Positions 25,926 through 40,075 of a DNA stretch of 64,000 nt are shown here, in pieces (the first letter of the stretch is position 1; each line of letters opens with the position of its first letter). The notes beneath the pieces are model-generated. The model had not been told where the DNA came from. It saw only the letters and a list, made by a program, of their open reading frames with translations, and ran no database searches. A program made the translations under genes and the position numbers. This DNA comes from Bursaphelenchus xylophilus. Its lineage: Eukaryota; Nematoda; Chromadorea; Rhabditida; Aphelenchoididae. The DNA lies in the NCBI GenBank assembly GCA_904066235.2, contig CAJFCV020000001.1, forward strand, positions 12,643,291-12,707,290, in the 5' to 3' direction.

Positions 25926-26519
25926 NNNNNNNNNNNNNNNNNNNNNNNNNNNNNNNNNNNNNNNNNNNNNNNNNNNNNNNNNNNNNNNNNNNNNNNNNNN
26001 NNNNNNNNNNNNNNNNNNNNNNNNNNNNNNNNNNNNNNNNNNNNNNNNNNNNNNNNNNNNNNNNNNNNNNNNNNNNNNNNNNNNNNNNNNNNNNNNNNNN
26101 NNNNNNNNNNNNNNNNNNNNNNNNNNNNNNNNNNNNNNNNNNNNNNNNNNNNNNNNNNNNNNNNNNNNNNNNNNNNNNNNNNNNNNNNNNNNNNNNNNNN
26201 NNNNNNNNNNNNNNNNNNNNNNNNNNNNNNNNNNNNNNNNNNNNNNNNNNNNNNNNNNNNNNNNNNNNNNNNNNNNNNNNNNNNNNNNNNNNNNNNNNNN
26301 NNNNNNNNNNNNNNNNNNNNNNNNNNNNNNNNNNNNNNNNNNNNNNNNNNNNNNNNNNNNNNNNNNNNNNNNNNNNNNNNNNNNNNNNNNNNNNNNNNNN
26401 NNNNNNNNNNNNNNNNNNNNNNNNNNNNNNNNNNNNNNNNNNNNNNNNNNNNNNNNNNNNNNNNNNNNNNNNNNNNNNNNNNNNNNNNNNNNNNNNNNNN
26501 NNNNNNNNNNNNNNNNNNN
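25926..26519. other. Assembly gap 1 (594 N)
   Basis: A run of 594 undetermined bases. The flanks are a perfect inverted repeat, 25764-25925 against 26520-26681. Orientation changes from plus to minus across it. Whether the length is an estimate is unknown. Confidence 0.99.
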
Positions 26520-27887
26520 AACCTCCTAAGATTTTATCATGGCAAGTCTCAGCTTTTTTGGAATCAAACTACGCCCACACTGGGCGAAAAACTCTGATAT
26601 TATACTAGACATCAGTTTGAAAAAAAAGTGAATTAGTGATGACGGAGTGAATTGACAAGACATACACCATTCGAAAGGTAACCTCCTAAGATTTTAGCGT
26701 GGCAAGTCTCAGCTTTTTTGGAATCAAACTACGCCCACGCTGGGCGAAAAACTCTGATATTATACTAGACATCAGTTTGAAAAAAAGTGAATTAGTGATG
26801 ACGGAGTGAATTGACAAGACATACACCATTCGAAAGGTAACCTCCTAAGATTTTATCATGGCAAGTCTCAGCTTTTTTGGAATCAAACTACGCCCACACT
26901 GGGCGAAAAACTCTGATATTATACTAGACATCAGTTTGAAAAAAAAGTGAATTAGTGATGACGGAGTGAATTGACAAGACATACACCATTCGAAAGGTAA
27001 CCTCCTAAGATTTTATCATGGCAAGTCTCAGCTTTTTTGGAATCAAACTACGCCCACACTGGGCGAAAAACTCTGATATTATACTAGACATCAGTTTGAA
27101 AAAAAAGTGAATTAGTGATGACGGAGTGAATTGACAAGACATACACCATTCGAAAGGTAACCTCCTAAGATTTTATCATGGCAAGTCTCAGCTTTTTTGG
27201 AATCAAACTACGCCCACACTGGGCGAAAAACTGTGATATTATACTAGACACCAGTTTGAAAAAAAGTGAATTAGTGATGACGGAGTGAATTGACAAGACA
27301 TACACCATTCGAAAGGTAACCTCCTAAGATTTTAGCGTGGCAAGTCTCAGCTTTTTTGGAATCAAACTACGCCCACACTGGGCGAAAAACTCTGATATTA
27401 TACTAGACACCAGTTTGAAAAAAAAGTGAATTAGTGATGACGGAGTGAATTGACAGGACATACACCATTCGAAAGGTAACCTCCTAAGATTTTATCATGG
27501 CAAGTCTCAGCTTTTTTGGAATCAAACTACGCCCACACTGGGCGAAAAACTCTGATATTATACTAGACACCAGTTTGAAAAAAAGTGAATTAGTGATGAC
27601 GGAGTGAATTGACAAGACATACACCATTCGAAAGGTAACCTCCTAAGATTTTATCATGGCAAGTCTCAGCTTTTTTGGAATCAAACTACGCCCACACTGG
27701 GCGAAAAACTCTGATATTATACTAGACACCAGTTTGAAAAAAAGTGAATTAGTGATGACGGAGTGAATTGACAAGACATACACCATTCGAAAGGTAACCT
27801 CCTAAGATTTTATCATGGCAAGTCTCAGCTTTTTTGGAATCAAACTACGCCCACACTGGGCGAAAAACTGTGATATTATACTAGACA

Positions 27888-27891
27888 CCGG
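27888..27891. repeat. Only CCGG site in block B
   Basis: One block B monomer reads acaccggttttg where the others read acaccagtttg or acatcagtttg. It restores the MspI site and looks like a hybrid with subtype B2 of block C. Confidence 0.8.
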
Positions 27892-28610
27892 TTTTGAAAA
27901 AAAGTGAATTAGTGATGACGGAGTGAATTGACAAGACATACACCATTCGAAAGGTAACCTCCTAAGATTTTAGCATGGCAAGTCTCAGCTTTTTTGGAAT
28001 CAAACTACGCCCACACTGGGCGAAAAACTCTGATATTATACTAGACACCAGTTTGAAAAAAAAGTGAATTAGTGATGACGGAGTGAATTGACAAGACATA
28101 CACCATTCGAAAGGTAACCTCCTAAGATTTTATCATGGCAAGTCTCAGCTTTTTTGGAATCAAACTACGCCCACACTGGGCGAAAAACTCTGATATTATA
28201 CTAGACACCAGTTTGAAAAAAAGTGAATTAGTGATGACGGAGTGAATTGACAAGACATACACCATTCGAAAGGTAACCTCCTAAGATTTTATCATGGCAA
28301 GTCTCAGCTTTTTTGGAATCAAACTACGCCCACACTGGGCGAAAAACTCTGATATTATACTAGACACCAGTTTGAAAAAAAGTGAATTAGTGATGACGGA
28401 GTGAATTGACAGGACATACACCATTCGAAAGGTAACCTCCTAAGATTTTATCATGGCAAGTCTCAGCTTTTTTGGAATCAAACTACGCCCACACTGGGCG
28501 AAAAACTCTGATATTATACTAGACACCAGTTTGAAAAAAAAGTGAATTAGTGATGACGGAGTGAATTGACAAGACATACACCATTCGAAAGGTAACCTCC
28601 TAAGATTTTA

Positions 28611-31600
28611 GCGTGGCAAGTCTCAGCTTTTTTGGAATCAAACTACGCCCACGCTGGGCGAAAAACTCTGATATTATACTAGACATCAGTTTGAAAAAAA
28701 AGTGAATTAGTGATGACGGAGTGAATTGACAAGACATACACCATTCGAAAGGTAACCTCCTAAGATTTTATCATGGCAAGTCTCAGCTTTTTTGGAATCA
28801 AACTACGCCCACACTGGGCGAAAAACTCTGATATTATACTAGACACCAGTTTGAAAAAAAGTGAATTAGTGATGACGGAGTGAATTGACAAGACATACAC
28901 CATTCGAAAGGTAACCTCCTAAGATTTTATCATGGCAAGTCTCAGCTTTTTTGGAATCAAACTACGCCCACACTGGGCGAAAAACTCTGATATTATACTA
29001 GACATCAGTTTGAAAAAAAGTGAATTAGTGATGACGGAGTGAATTGACAGGACATACACCATTCGAAAGGTAACCTCCTAAGATTTTATCATGGCAAGTC
29101 TCAGCTTTTTTGGAATCAAACTACGCCCACACTGGGCGAAAAACTCTGATATTATACTAGACACCAGTTTGAAAAAAAAGTGAATTAGTGATGACGGAGT
29201 GAATTGACAAGACATACACCATTCGAAAGGTAACCTCCTAAGATTTTAGCATGGCAAGTCTCAGCTTTTTTGGAATCAAACTACGCCCACACTGGGCGAA
29301 AAACTCTGATATTATACTAGACACCAGTTTGAAAAAAAAGTGAATTAGTGATGACGGAGTGAATTGACAAGACATACACCATTCGAAAGGTAACCTCCTA
29401 AGATTTTAGCGTGGCAAGTCTCAGCTTTTTTGGAATCAAACTACGCCCACACTGGGCGAAAAACTCTGATATTATACTAGACACCAGTTTGAAAAAAAGT
29501 GAATTAGTGATGACGGAGTGAATTGACAGGACATACACCATTCGAAAGGTAACCTCCTAAGATTTTAGCATGGCAAGTCTCAGCTTTTTTGGAATCAAAC
29601 TACGCCCACACTGGGCGAAAAACTCTGATATTATACTAGACACCAGTTTGAAAAAAAAGTGAATTAGTGATGACGGAGTGAATTGACAGGACATACACCA
29701 TTCGAAAGGTAACCTCCTAAGATTTTATCATGGCAAGTCTCAGCTTTTTTGGAATCAAACTACGCCCACACTGGGCGAAAAACTCTGATATTATACTAGA
29801 CACCAGTTTGAAAAAAAGTGAATTAGTGATGACGGAGTGAATTGACAGGACATACACCATTCGAAAGGTAACCTCCTAAGATTTTATCATGGCAAGTCTC
29901 AGCTTTTTTGGAATCAAACTACGCCCACACTGGGCGAAAAACTCTGATATTATACTAGACACCAGTTTGAAAAAAAGTGAATTAGTGATGACGGAGTGAA
30001 TTGACAGGACATACACCATTCGAAAGGTAACCTCCTAAGATTTTATCATGGCAAGTCTCAGCTTTTTTGGAATCAAACTACGCCCACACTGGGCGAAAAA
30101 CTCTGATATTATACTAGACACCAGTTTGAAAAAAAGTGAATTAGTGATGACGGAGTGAATTGACAAGACATACACCATTCGAAAGGTAACCTCCTAAGAT
30201 TTTAGCGTGGCAAGTCTCAGCTTTTTTGGAATCAAACTACGCCCACACTGGGCGAAAAACTCTGATATTATACTAGACATCAGTTTGAAAAAAAGTGAAT
30301 TAGTGATGACGGAGTGAATTGACAAGACATACACCATTCGAAAGGTAACCTCCTAAGATTTTATCATGGCAAGTCTCAGCTTTTTTGGAATCAAACTACG
30401 CCCACACTGGGCGAAAAACTCTGATATTATACTAGACATCAGTTTGAAAAAAAAGTGAATTAGTGATGACGGAGTGAATTGACAAGACATACACCATTCG
30501 AAAGGTAACCTCCTAAGATTTTATCATGGCAAGTCTCAGCTTTTTTGGAATCAAACTACGCCCACACTGGGCGAAAAACTCTGATATTATACTAGACATC
30601 AGTTTGAAAAAAAGTGAATTAGTGATGACGGAGTGAATTGACAAGACATACACCATTCGAAAGGTAACCTCCTAAGATTTTATCATGGCAAGTCTCAGCT
30701 TTTTTGGAATCAAACTACGCCCACACTGGGCGAAAAACTCTGATATTATACTAGACACCAGTTTGAAAAAAAGTGAATTAGTGATGACGGAGTGAATTGA
30801 CAAGACATACACCATTCGAAAGGTAACCTCCTAAGATTTTATCATGGCAAGTCTCAGCTTTTTTGGAATCAAACTACGCCCACACTGGGCGAAAAACTGT
30901 GATATTATACTAGACACCAGTTTGAAAAAAAAGTGAATTAGTGATGACGGAGTGAATTGACAAGACATACACCATTCGAAAGGTAACCTCCTAAGATTTT
31001 AGCATGGCAAGTCTCAGCTTTTTTGGAATCAAACTACGCCCACACTGGGCGAAAAACTCTGATATTATACTAGACACCAGTTTGAAAAAAAGTGAATTAG
31101 TGATGACGGAGTGAATTGACAGGACATACACCATTCGAAAGGTAACCTCCTAAGATTTTAGCATGGCAAGTCTCAGCTTTTTTGGAATCAAACTACGCCC
31201 ACACTGGGCGAAAAACTCTGATATTATACTAGACACCAGTTTGAAAAAAAAGTGAATTAGTGATGACGGAGTGAATTGACAAGACATACACCATTCGAAA
31301 GGTAACCTCCTAAGATTTTAGCGTGGCAAGTCTCAGCTTTTTTGGAATCAAACTACGCCCACGCTGGGCGAAAAACTCTGATATTATACTAGACATCAGT
31401 TTGAAAAAAAAGTGAATTAGTGATGACGGAGTGAATTGACAAGACATACACCATTCGAAAGGTAACCTCCTAAGATTTTATCATGGCAAGTCTCAGCTTT
31501 TTTGGAATCAAACTACGCCCACACTGGGCGAAAAACTCTGATATTATACTAGACACCAGTTTGAAAAAAAAGTGAATTAGTGATGACGGAGTGAATTGAC

Positions 31601-34600
31601 AAGACATACACCATTCGAAAGGTAACCTCCTAAGATTTTATCATGGCAAGTCTCAGCTTTTTTGGAATCAAACTACGCCCACACTGGGCGAAAAACTCTG
31701 ATATTATACTAGACATCAGTTTGAAAAAAAGTGAATTAGTGATGACGGAGTGAATTGACAAGACATACACCATTCGAAAGGTAACCTCCTAAGATTTTAT
31801 CATGGCAAGTCTCAGCTTTTTTGGAATCAAACTACGCCCACACTGGGCGAAAAACTCTGATATTATACTAGACACCAGTTTGAAAAAAAAGTGAATTAGT
31901 GATGACGGAGTGAATTGACAGGACATACACCATTCGAAAGGTAACCTCCTAAGATTTTATCATGGCAAGTCTCAGCTTTTTTGGAATCAAACTACGCCCA
32001 CACTGGGCGAAAAACTCTGATATTATACTAGACACCAGTTTGAAAAAAAGTGAATTAGTGATGACGGAGTGAATTGACAAGACATACACCATTCGAAAGG
32101 TAACCTCCTAAGATTTTATCATGGCAAGTCTCAGCTTTTTTGGAATCAAACTACGCCCACACTGGGCGAAAAACTCTGATATTATACTAGACATCAGTTT
32201 GAAAAAAAGTGAATTAGTGATGACGGAGTGAATTGACAGGACATACACCATTCGAAAGGTAACCTCCTAAGATTTTATCATGGCAAGTCTCAGCTTTTTT
32301 GGAATCAAACTACGCCCACACTGGGCGAAAAACTCTGATATTATACTAGACACCAGTTTGAAAAAAAAGTGAATTAGTGATGACGGAGTGAATTGACAGG
32401 ACATACACCATTCGAAAGGTAACCTCCTAAGATTTTAGCATGGCAAGTCTCAGCTTTTTTGGAATCAAACTACGCCCACACTGGGCGAAAAACTCTGATA
32501 TTATACTAGACACCAGTTTGAAAAAAAAGTGAATTAGTGATGACGGAGTGAATTGACAGGACATACACCATTCGAAAGGTAACCTCCTAAGATTTTATTA
32601 TGGCAAGTCTCAGCTTTTTTGGAATCAAACTACGCCCACACTGGGCGAAAAACTGTGATATTATACTAGACACCAGTTTGAAAAAAAGTGAATTAGTGAT
32701 GACGGAGTGAATTGACAAGACATACACCATTCGAAAGGTAACCTCCTAAGATTTTAGCGTGGCAAGTCTCAGCTTTTTTGGAATCAAACTACGCCCACAC
32801 TGGGCGAAAAACTCTGATATTATACTAGACACCAGTTTGAAAAAAAGTGAATTAGTGATGACGGAGTGAATTGACAAGACATACACCATTCGAAAGGTAA
32901 CCTCCTAAGATTTTATCATGGCAAGTCTCAGCTTTTTTGGAATCAAACTACGCCCACACTGGGCGAAAAACTCTGATATTATACTAGACACCAGTTTGAA
33001 AAAAAGTGAATTAGTGATGACGGAGTGAATTGACAGGACATACACCATTCGAAAGGTAACCTCCTAAGATTTTATCATGGCAAGTCTCAGCTTTTTTGGA
33101 ATCAAACTACGCCCACACTGGGCGAAAAACTCTGATATTATACTAGACACCAGTTTGAAAAAAAAGTGAATTAGTGATGACGGAGTGAATTGACAGGACA
33201 TACACCATTCGAAAGGTAACCTCCTAAGATTTTATCATGGCAAGTCTCAGCTTTTTTGGAATCAAACTACGCCCACACTGGGCGAAAAACTCTGATATTA
33301 TACTAGACACCAGTTTGAAAAAAAGTGAATTAGTGATGACGGAGTGAATTGACAGGACATACACCATTCGAAAGGTAACCTCCTAAGATTTTAGCATGGC
33401 AAGTCTCAGCTTTTTTGGAATCAAACTACGCCCACACTGGGCGAAAAACTCTGATATTATACTAGACACCAGTTTGAAAAAAAGTGAATTAGTGATGACG
33501 GAGTGAATTGACAGGACATACACCATTCGAAAGGTAACCTCCTAAGATTTTATCATGGCAAGTCTCAGCTTTTTTGGAATCAAACTACGCCCACACTGGG
33601 CGAAAAACTGTGATATTATACTAGACACCAGTTTGAAAAAAAGTGAATTAGTGATGACGGAGTGAATTGACAAGACATACACCATTCGAAAGGTAACCTC
33701 CTAAGATTTTAGCGTGGCAAGTCTCAGCTTTTTTGGAATCAAACTACGCCCACGCTGGGCGAAAAACTCTGATATTATACTAGACATCAGTTTGAAAAAA
33801 AAGTGAATTAGTGATGACGGAGTGAATTGACAAGACATACACCATTCGAAAGGTAACCTCCTAAGATTTTATCATGGCAAGTCTCAGCTTTTTTGGAATC
33901 AAACTACGCCCACACTGGGCGAAAAACTCTGATATTATACTAGACACCAGTTTGAAAAAAAAGTGAATTAGTGATGACGGAGTGAATTGACAAGACATAC
34001 ACCATTCGAAAGGTAACCTCCTAAGATTTTATCATGGCAAGTCTCAGCTTTTTTGGAATCAAACTACGCCCACACTGGGCGAAAAACTCTGATATTATAC
34101 TAGACATCAGTTTGAAAAAAAAGTGAATTAGTGATGACGGAGTGAATTGACAAGACATACACCATTCGAAAGGTAACCTCCTAAGATTTTATCATGGCAA
34201 GTCTCAGCTTTTTTGGAATCAAACTACGCCCACACTGGGCGAAAAACTCTGATATTATACTAGACACCAGTTTGAAAAAAAGTGAATTAGTGATGACGGA
34301 GTGAATTGACAAGACATACACCATTCGAAAGGTAACCTCCTAAGATTTTATCATGGCAAGTCTCAGCTTTTTTGGAATCAAACTACGCCCACACTGGGCG
34401 AAAAACTCTGATATTATACTAGACACCAGTTTGAAAAAAAGTGAATTAGTGATGACGGAGTGAATTGACAAGACATACACCATTCGAAAGGTAACCTCCT
34501 AAGATTTTATCATGGCAAGTCTCAGCTTTTTTGGAATCAAACTACGCCCACACTGGGCGAAAAACTGTGATATTATACTAGACACCAGTTTGAAAAAAAA

Positions 34601-37600
34601 GTGAATTAGTGATGACGGAGTGAATTGACAGGACATACACCATTCGAAAGGTAACCTCCTAAGATTTTAGCATGGCAAGTCTCAGCTTTTTTGGAATCAA
34701 ACTACGCCCACACTGGGCGAAAAACTCTGATATTATACTAGACACCAGTTTGAAAAAAAGTGAATTAGTGATGACGGAGTGAATTGACAGGACATACACC
34801 ATTCGAAAGGTAACCTCCTAAGATTTTATCATGGCAAGTCTCAGCTTTTTTGGAATCAAACTACGCCCACACTGGGCGAAAAACTCTGATATTATACTAG
34901 ACACCAGTTTGAAAAAAAAGTGAATTAGTGATGACGGAGTGAATTGACAAGACATACACCATTCGAAAGGTAACCTCCTAAGATTTTAGCATGGCAAGTC
35001 TCAGCTTTTTTGGAATCAAACTACGCCCACACTGGGCGAAAAACTCTGATATTATACTAGACATCAGTTTGAAAAAAAGTGAATTAGTGATGACGGAGTG
35101 AATTGACAAGACATACACCATTCGAAAGGTAACCTCCTAAGATTTTATCATGGCAAGTCTCAGCTTTTTTGGAATCAAACTACGCCCACACTGGGCGAAA
35201 AACTCTGATATTATACTAGACACCAGTTTGAAAAAAAAGTGAATTAGTGATGACGGAGTGAATTGACAAGACATACACCATTCGAAAGGTAACCTCCTAA
35301 GATTTTATCATGGCAAGTCTCAGCTTTTTTGGAATCAAACTACGCCCACACTGGGCGAAAAACTCTGATATTATACTAGACATCAGTTTGAAAAAAAGTG
35401 AATTAGTGATGACGGAGTGAATTGACAAGACATACACCATTCGAAAGGTAACCTCCTAAGATTTTATCATGGCAAGTCTCAGCTTTTTTGGAATCAAACT
35501 ACGCCCACACTGGGCGAAAAACTCTGATATTATACTAGACACCAGTTTGAAAAAAAGTGAATTAGTGATGACGGAGTGAATTGACAAGACATACACCATT
35601 CGAAAGGTAACCTCCTAAGATTTTAGCATGGCAAGTCTCAGCTTTTTTGGAATCAAACTACGCCCACACTGGGCGAAAAACTCTGATATTATACTAGACA
35701 CCAGTTTGAAAAAAAAGTGAATTAGTGATGACGGAGTGAATTGACAGGACATACACCATTCGAAAGGTAACCTCCTAAGATTTTATTATGGCAAGTCTCA
35801 GCTTTTTTGGAATCAAACTACGCCCACACTGGGCGAAAAACTCTGATATTATACTAGACACCAGTTTGAAAAAAAGTGAATTAGTGATGACGGAGTGAAT
35901 TGACAAGACATACACCATTCGAAAGGTAACCTCCTAAGATTTTAGCATGGCAAGTCTCAGCTTTTTTGGAATCAAACTACGCCCACACTGGGCGAAAAAC
36001 TCTGATATTATACTAGACACCAGTTTGAAAAAAAGTGAATTAGTGATGACGGAGTGAATTGACAAGACATACACCATTCGAAAGGTAACCTCCTAAGATT
36101 TTATCATGGCAAGTCTCAGCTTTTTTGGAATCAAACTACGCCCACACTGGGCGAAAAACTCTGATATTATACTAGACACCAGTTTGAAAAAAAGTGAATT
36201 AGTGATGACGGAGTGAATTGACAAGACATACACCATTCGAAAGGTAACCTCCTAAGATTTTATCATGGCAAGTCTCAGCTTTTTTGGAATCAAACTACGC
36301 CCACACTGGGCGAAAAACTCTGATATTATACTAGACACCAGTTTGAAAAAAAAGTGAATTAGTGATGACGGAGTGAATTGACAAGACATACACCATTCGA
36401 AAGGTAACCTCCTAAGATTTTATCATGGCAAGTCTCAGCTTTTTTGGAATCAAACTACGCCCACACTGGGCGAAAAACTCTGATATTATACTAGACATCA
36501 GTTTGAAAAAAAGTGAATTAGTGATGACGGAGTGAATTGACAAGACATACACCATTCGAAAGGTAACCTCCTAAGATTTTATCATGGCAAGTCTCAGCTT
36601 TTTTGGAATCAAACTACGCCCACACTGGGCGAAAAACTGTGATATTATACTAGACATCAGTTTGAAAAAAAGTGAATTAGTGATGACGGAGTGAATTGAC
36701 AAGACATACACCATTCGAAAGGTAACCTCCTAAGATTTTATCATGGCAAGTCTCAGCTTTTTTGGAATCAAACTACGCCCACACTGGGCGAAAAACTCTG
36801 ATATTATACTAGACACCAGTTTGAAAAAAAGTGAATTAGTGATGACGGAGTGAATTGACAAGACATACACCATTCGAAAGGTAACCTCCTAAGATTTTAT
36901 CATGGCAAGTCTCAGCTTTTTTGGAATCAAACTACGCCCACACTGGGCGAAAAACTCTGATATTATACTAGACACCAGTTTGAAAAAAAGTGAATTAGTG
37001 ATGACGGAGTGAATTGACAAGACATACACCATTCGAAAGGTAACCTCCTAAGATTTTATCATGGCAAGTCTCAGCTTTTTTGGAATCAAACTACGCCCAC
37101 ACTGGGCGAAAAACTCTGATATTATACTAGACATCAGTTTGAAAAAAAGTGAATTAGTGATGACGGAGTGAATTGACAAGACATACACCATTCGAAAGGT
37201 AACCTCCTAAGATTTTAGCATGGCAAGTCTCAGCTTTTTTGGAATCAAACTACGCCCACACTGGGCGAAAAACTCTGATATTATACTAGACACCAGTTTG
37301 AAAAAAAAGTGAATTAGTGATGACGGAGTGAATTGACAAGACATACACCATTCGAAAGGTAACCTCCTAAGATTTTATCATGGCAAGTCTCAGCTTTTTT
37401 GGAATCAAACTACGCCCACACTGGGCGAAAAACTCTGATATTATACTAGACACCAGTTTGAAAAAAAAGTGAATTAGTGATGACGGAGTGAATTGACAAG
37501 ACATACACCATTCGAAAGGTAACCTCCTAAGATTTTAGCGTGGCAAGTCTCAGCTTTTTTGGAATCAAACTACGCCCACACTGGGCGAAAAACTCTGATA

Positions 37601-40075
37601 TTATACTAGACACCAGTTTGAAAAAAAGTGAATTAGTGATGACGGAGTGAATTGACAGGACATACACCATTCGAAAGGTAACCTCCTAAGATTTTAGCAT
37701 GGCAAGTTTCAGCTTTTTTGGAATCAAACTACGCCCACACTGGGCGAAAAACTCTGATATTATACTAGACACCAGTTTGAAAAAAAAGTGAATTAGTGAT
37801 GACGGAGTGAATTGACAAGACATACACCATTCGAAAGGTAACCTCCTAAGATTTTATCATGGCAAGTCTCAGCTTTTTTGGAATCAAACTACGCCCACAC
37901 TGGGCGAAAAACTGTGATATTATACTAGACACCAGTTTGAAAAAAAGTGAATTAGTGATGACGGAGTGAATTGACAAGACATACACCATTCGAAAGGTAA
38001 CCTCCTAAGATTTTAGCGTGGCAAGTCTCAGCTTTTTTGGAATCAAACTACGCCCACGCTGGGCGAAAAACTCTGATATTATACTAGACATCAGTTTGAA
38101 AAAAAGTGAATTAGTGATGACGGAGTGAATTGACAAGACATACACCATTCGAAAGGTAACCTCCTAAGATTTTATCATGGCAAGTCTCAGCTTTTTTGGA
38201 ATCAAACTACGCCCACACTGGGCGAAAAACTGTGATATTATACTAGACACCAGTTTGAAAAAAAAGTGAATTAGTGATGACGGAGTGAATTGACAAGACA
38301 TACACCATTCGAAAGGTAACCTCCTAAGATTTTAGCATGGCAAGTCTCAGCTTTTTTGGAGTCAAACTACGCCCACACTGGGCGAAAAACTCTGATATTA
38401 TACTAGACACCAGTTTGAAAAAAAAGTGAATTAGTGATGACGGAGTGAATTGACAGGACATACACCATTCGAAAGGTAACCTCCTAAGATTTTATCATGG
38501 CAAGTCTCAGCTTTTTTGGAATCAAACTACGCCCACACTGGGCGAAAAACTCTGATATTATACTAGACACCAGTTTGAAAAAAAGTGAATTAGTGATGAC
38601 GGAGTGAATTGACAGGACATACACCATTCGAAAGGTAACCTCCTAAGATTTTATCATGGCAAGTCTCAGCTTTTTTGGAATCAAACTACGCCCACACTGG
38701 GCGAAAAACTCTGATATTATACTAGACACCAGTTTGAAAAAAAGTGAATTAGTGATGACGGAGTGAATTGACAAGACATACACCATTCGAAAGGTAACCT
38801 CCTAAGATTTTATCATGGCAAGTCTCAGCTTTTTTGGAATCAAACTACGCCCACACTGGGCGAAAAACTCTGATATTATACTAGACACCAGTTTGAAAAA
38901 AAGTGAATTAGTGATGACGGAGTGAATTGACAGGACATACACCATTCGAAAGGTAACCTCCTAAGATTTTATCATGGCAAGTCTCAGCTTTTTTGGAATC
39001 AAACTACGCCCACACTGGGCGAAAAACTCTGATATTATACTAGACACCAGTTTGAAAAAAAAGTGAATTAGTGATGACGGAGTGAATTGACAAGACATAC
39101 ACCATTCGAAAGGTAACCTCCTAAGATTTTATCATGGCAAGTCTCAGCTTTTTTGGAATCAAACTACGCCCACACTGGGCGAAAAACTCTGATATTATAC
39201 TAGACACCAGTTTGAAAAAAAAGTGAATTAGTGATGACGGAGTGAATTGACAAGACATACACCATTCGAAAGGTAACCTCCTAAGATTTTATCATGGCAA
39301 GTCTCAGCTTTTTTGGAATCAAACTACGCCCACACTGGGCGAAAAACTCTGATATTATACTAGACACCAGTTTGAAAAAAAAGTGAATTAGTGATGACGG
39401 AGTGAATTGACAGGACATACACCATTCGAAAGGTAACCTCCTAAGATTTTATCATGGCAAGTCTCAGCTTTTTTGGAATCAAACTACGCCCACACTGGGC
39501 GAAAAACTGTGATATTATACTAGACACCAGTTTGAAAAAAAGTGAATTAGTGATGACGGAGTGAATTGACAAGACATACACCATTCGAAAGGTAACCTCC
39601 TAAGATTTTAGCGTGGCAAGTCTCAGCTTTTTTGGAATCAAACTACGCCCACGCTGGGCGAAAAACTCTGATATTATACTAGACATCAGTTTGAAAAAAA
39701 AGTGAATTAGTGATGACGGAGTGAATTGACAGGACATACACCATTCGAAAGGTAACCTCCTAAGATTTTATCATGGCAAGTCTCAGCTTTTTTGGAATCA
39801 AACTACGCCCACACTGGGCGAAAAACTCTGATATTATACTAGACACCAGTTTGAAAAAAAGTGAATTAGTGATGACGGAGTGAATTGACAAGACATACAC
39901 CATTCGAAAGGTAACCTCCTAAGATTTTATCATGGCAAGTCTCAGCTTTTTTGGAATCAAACTACGCCCACACTGGGCGAAAAACTCTGATATTATACTA
40001 GACATCAGTTTGAAAAAAAGTGAATTAGTGATGACGGAGTGAATTGACAGGACATACACCATTCGAAAGGTAACC
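28611..40075 (-). repeat. Recurrent three-monomer order in block B
   Basis: In plus-strand reading, a monomer with gcgtgg, a CGC dyad centre and acatcag is followed by one with tcatgg and acaccag, then one with tcatgg and acatcag. This order starts at 28611, 31321, 33712 and 39611. Other gcgtgg plus CGC-centre monomers (26697, and about 38018, 40729, 42004 and 44559) have different successors. It looks like the remains of a higher-order unit rather than a regular one. Confidence 0.6.
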
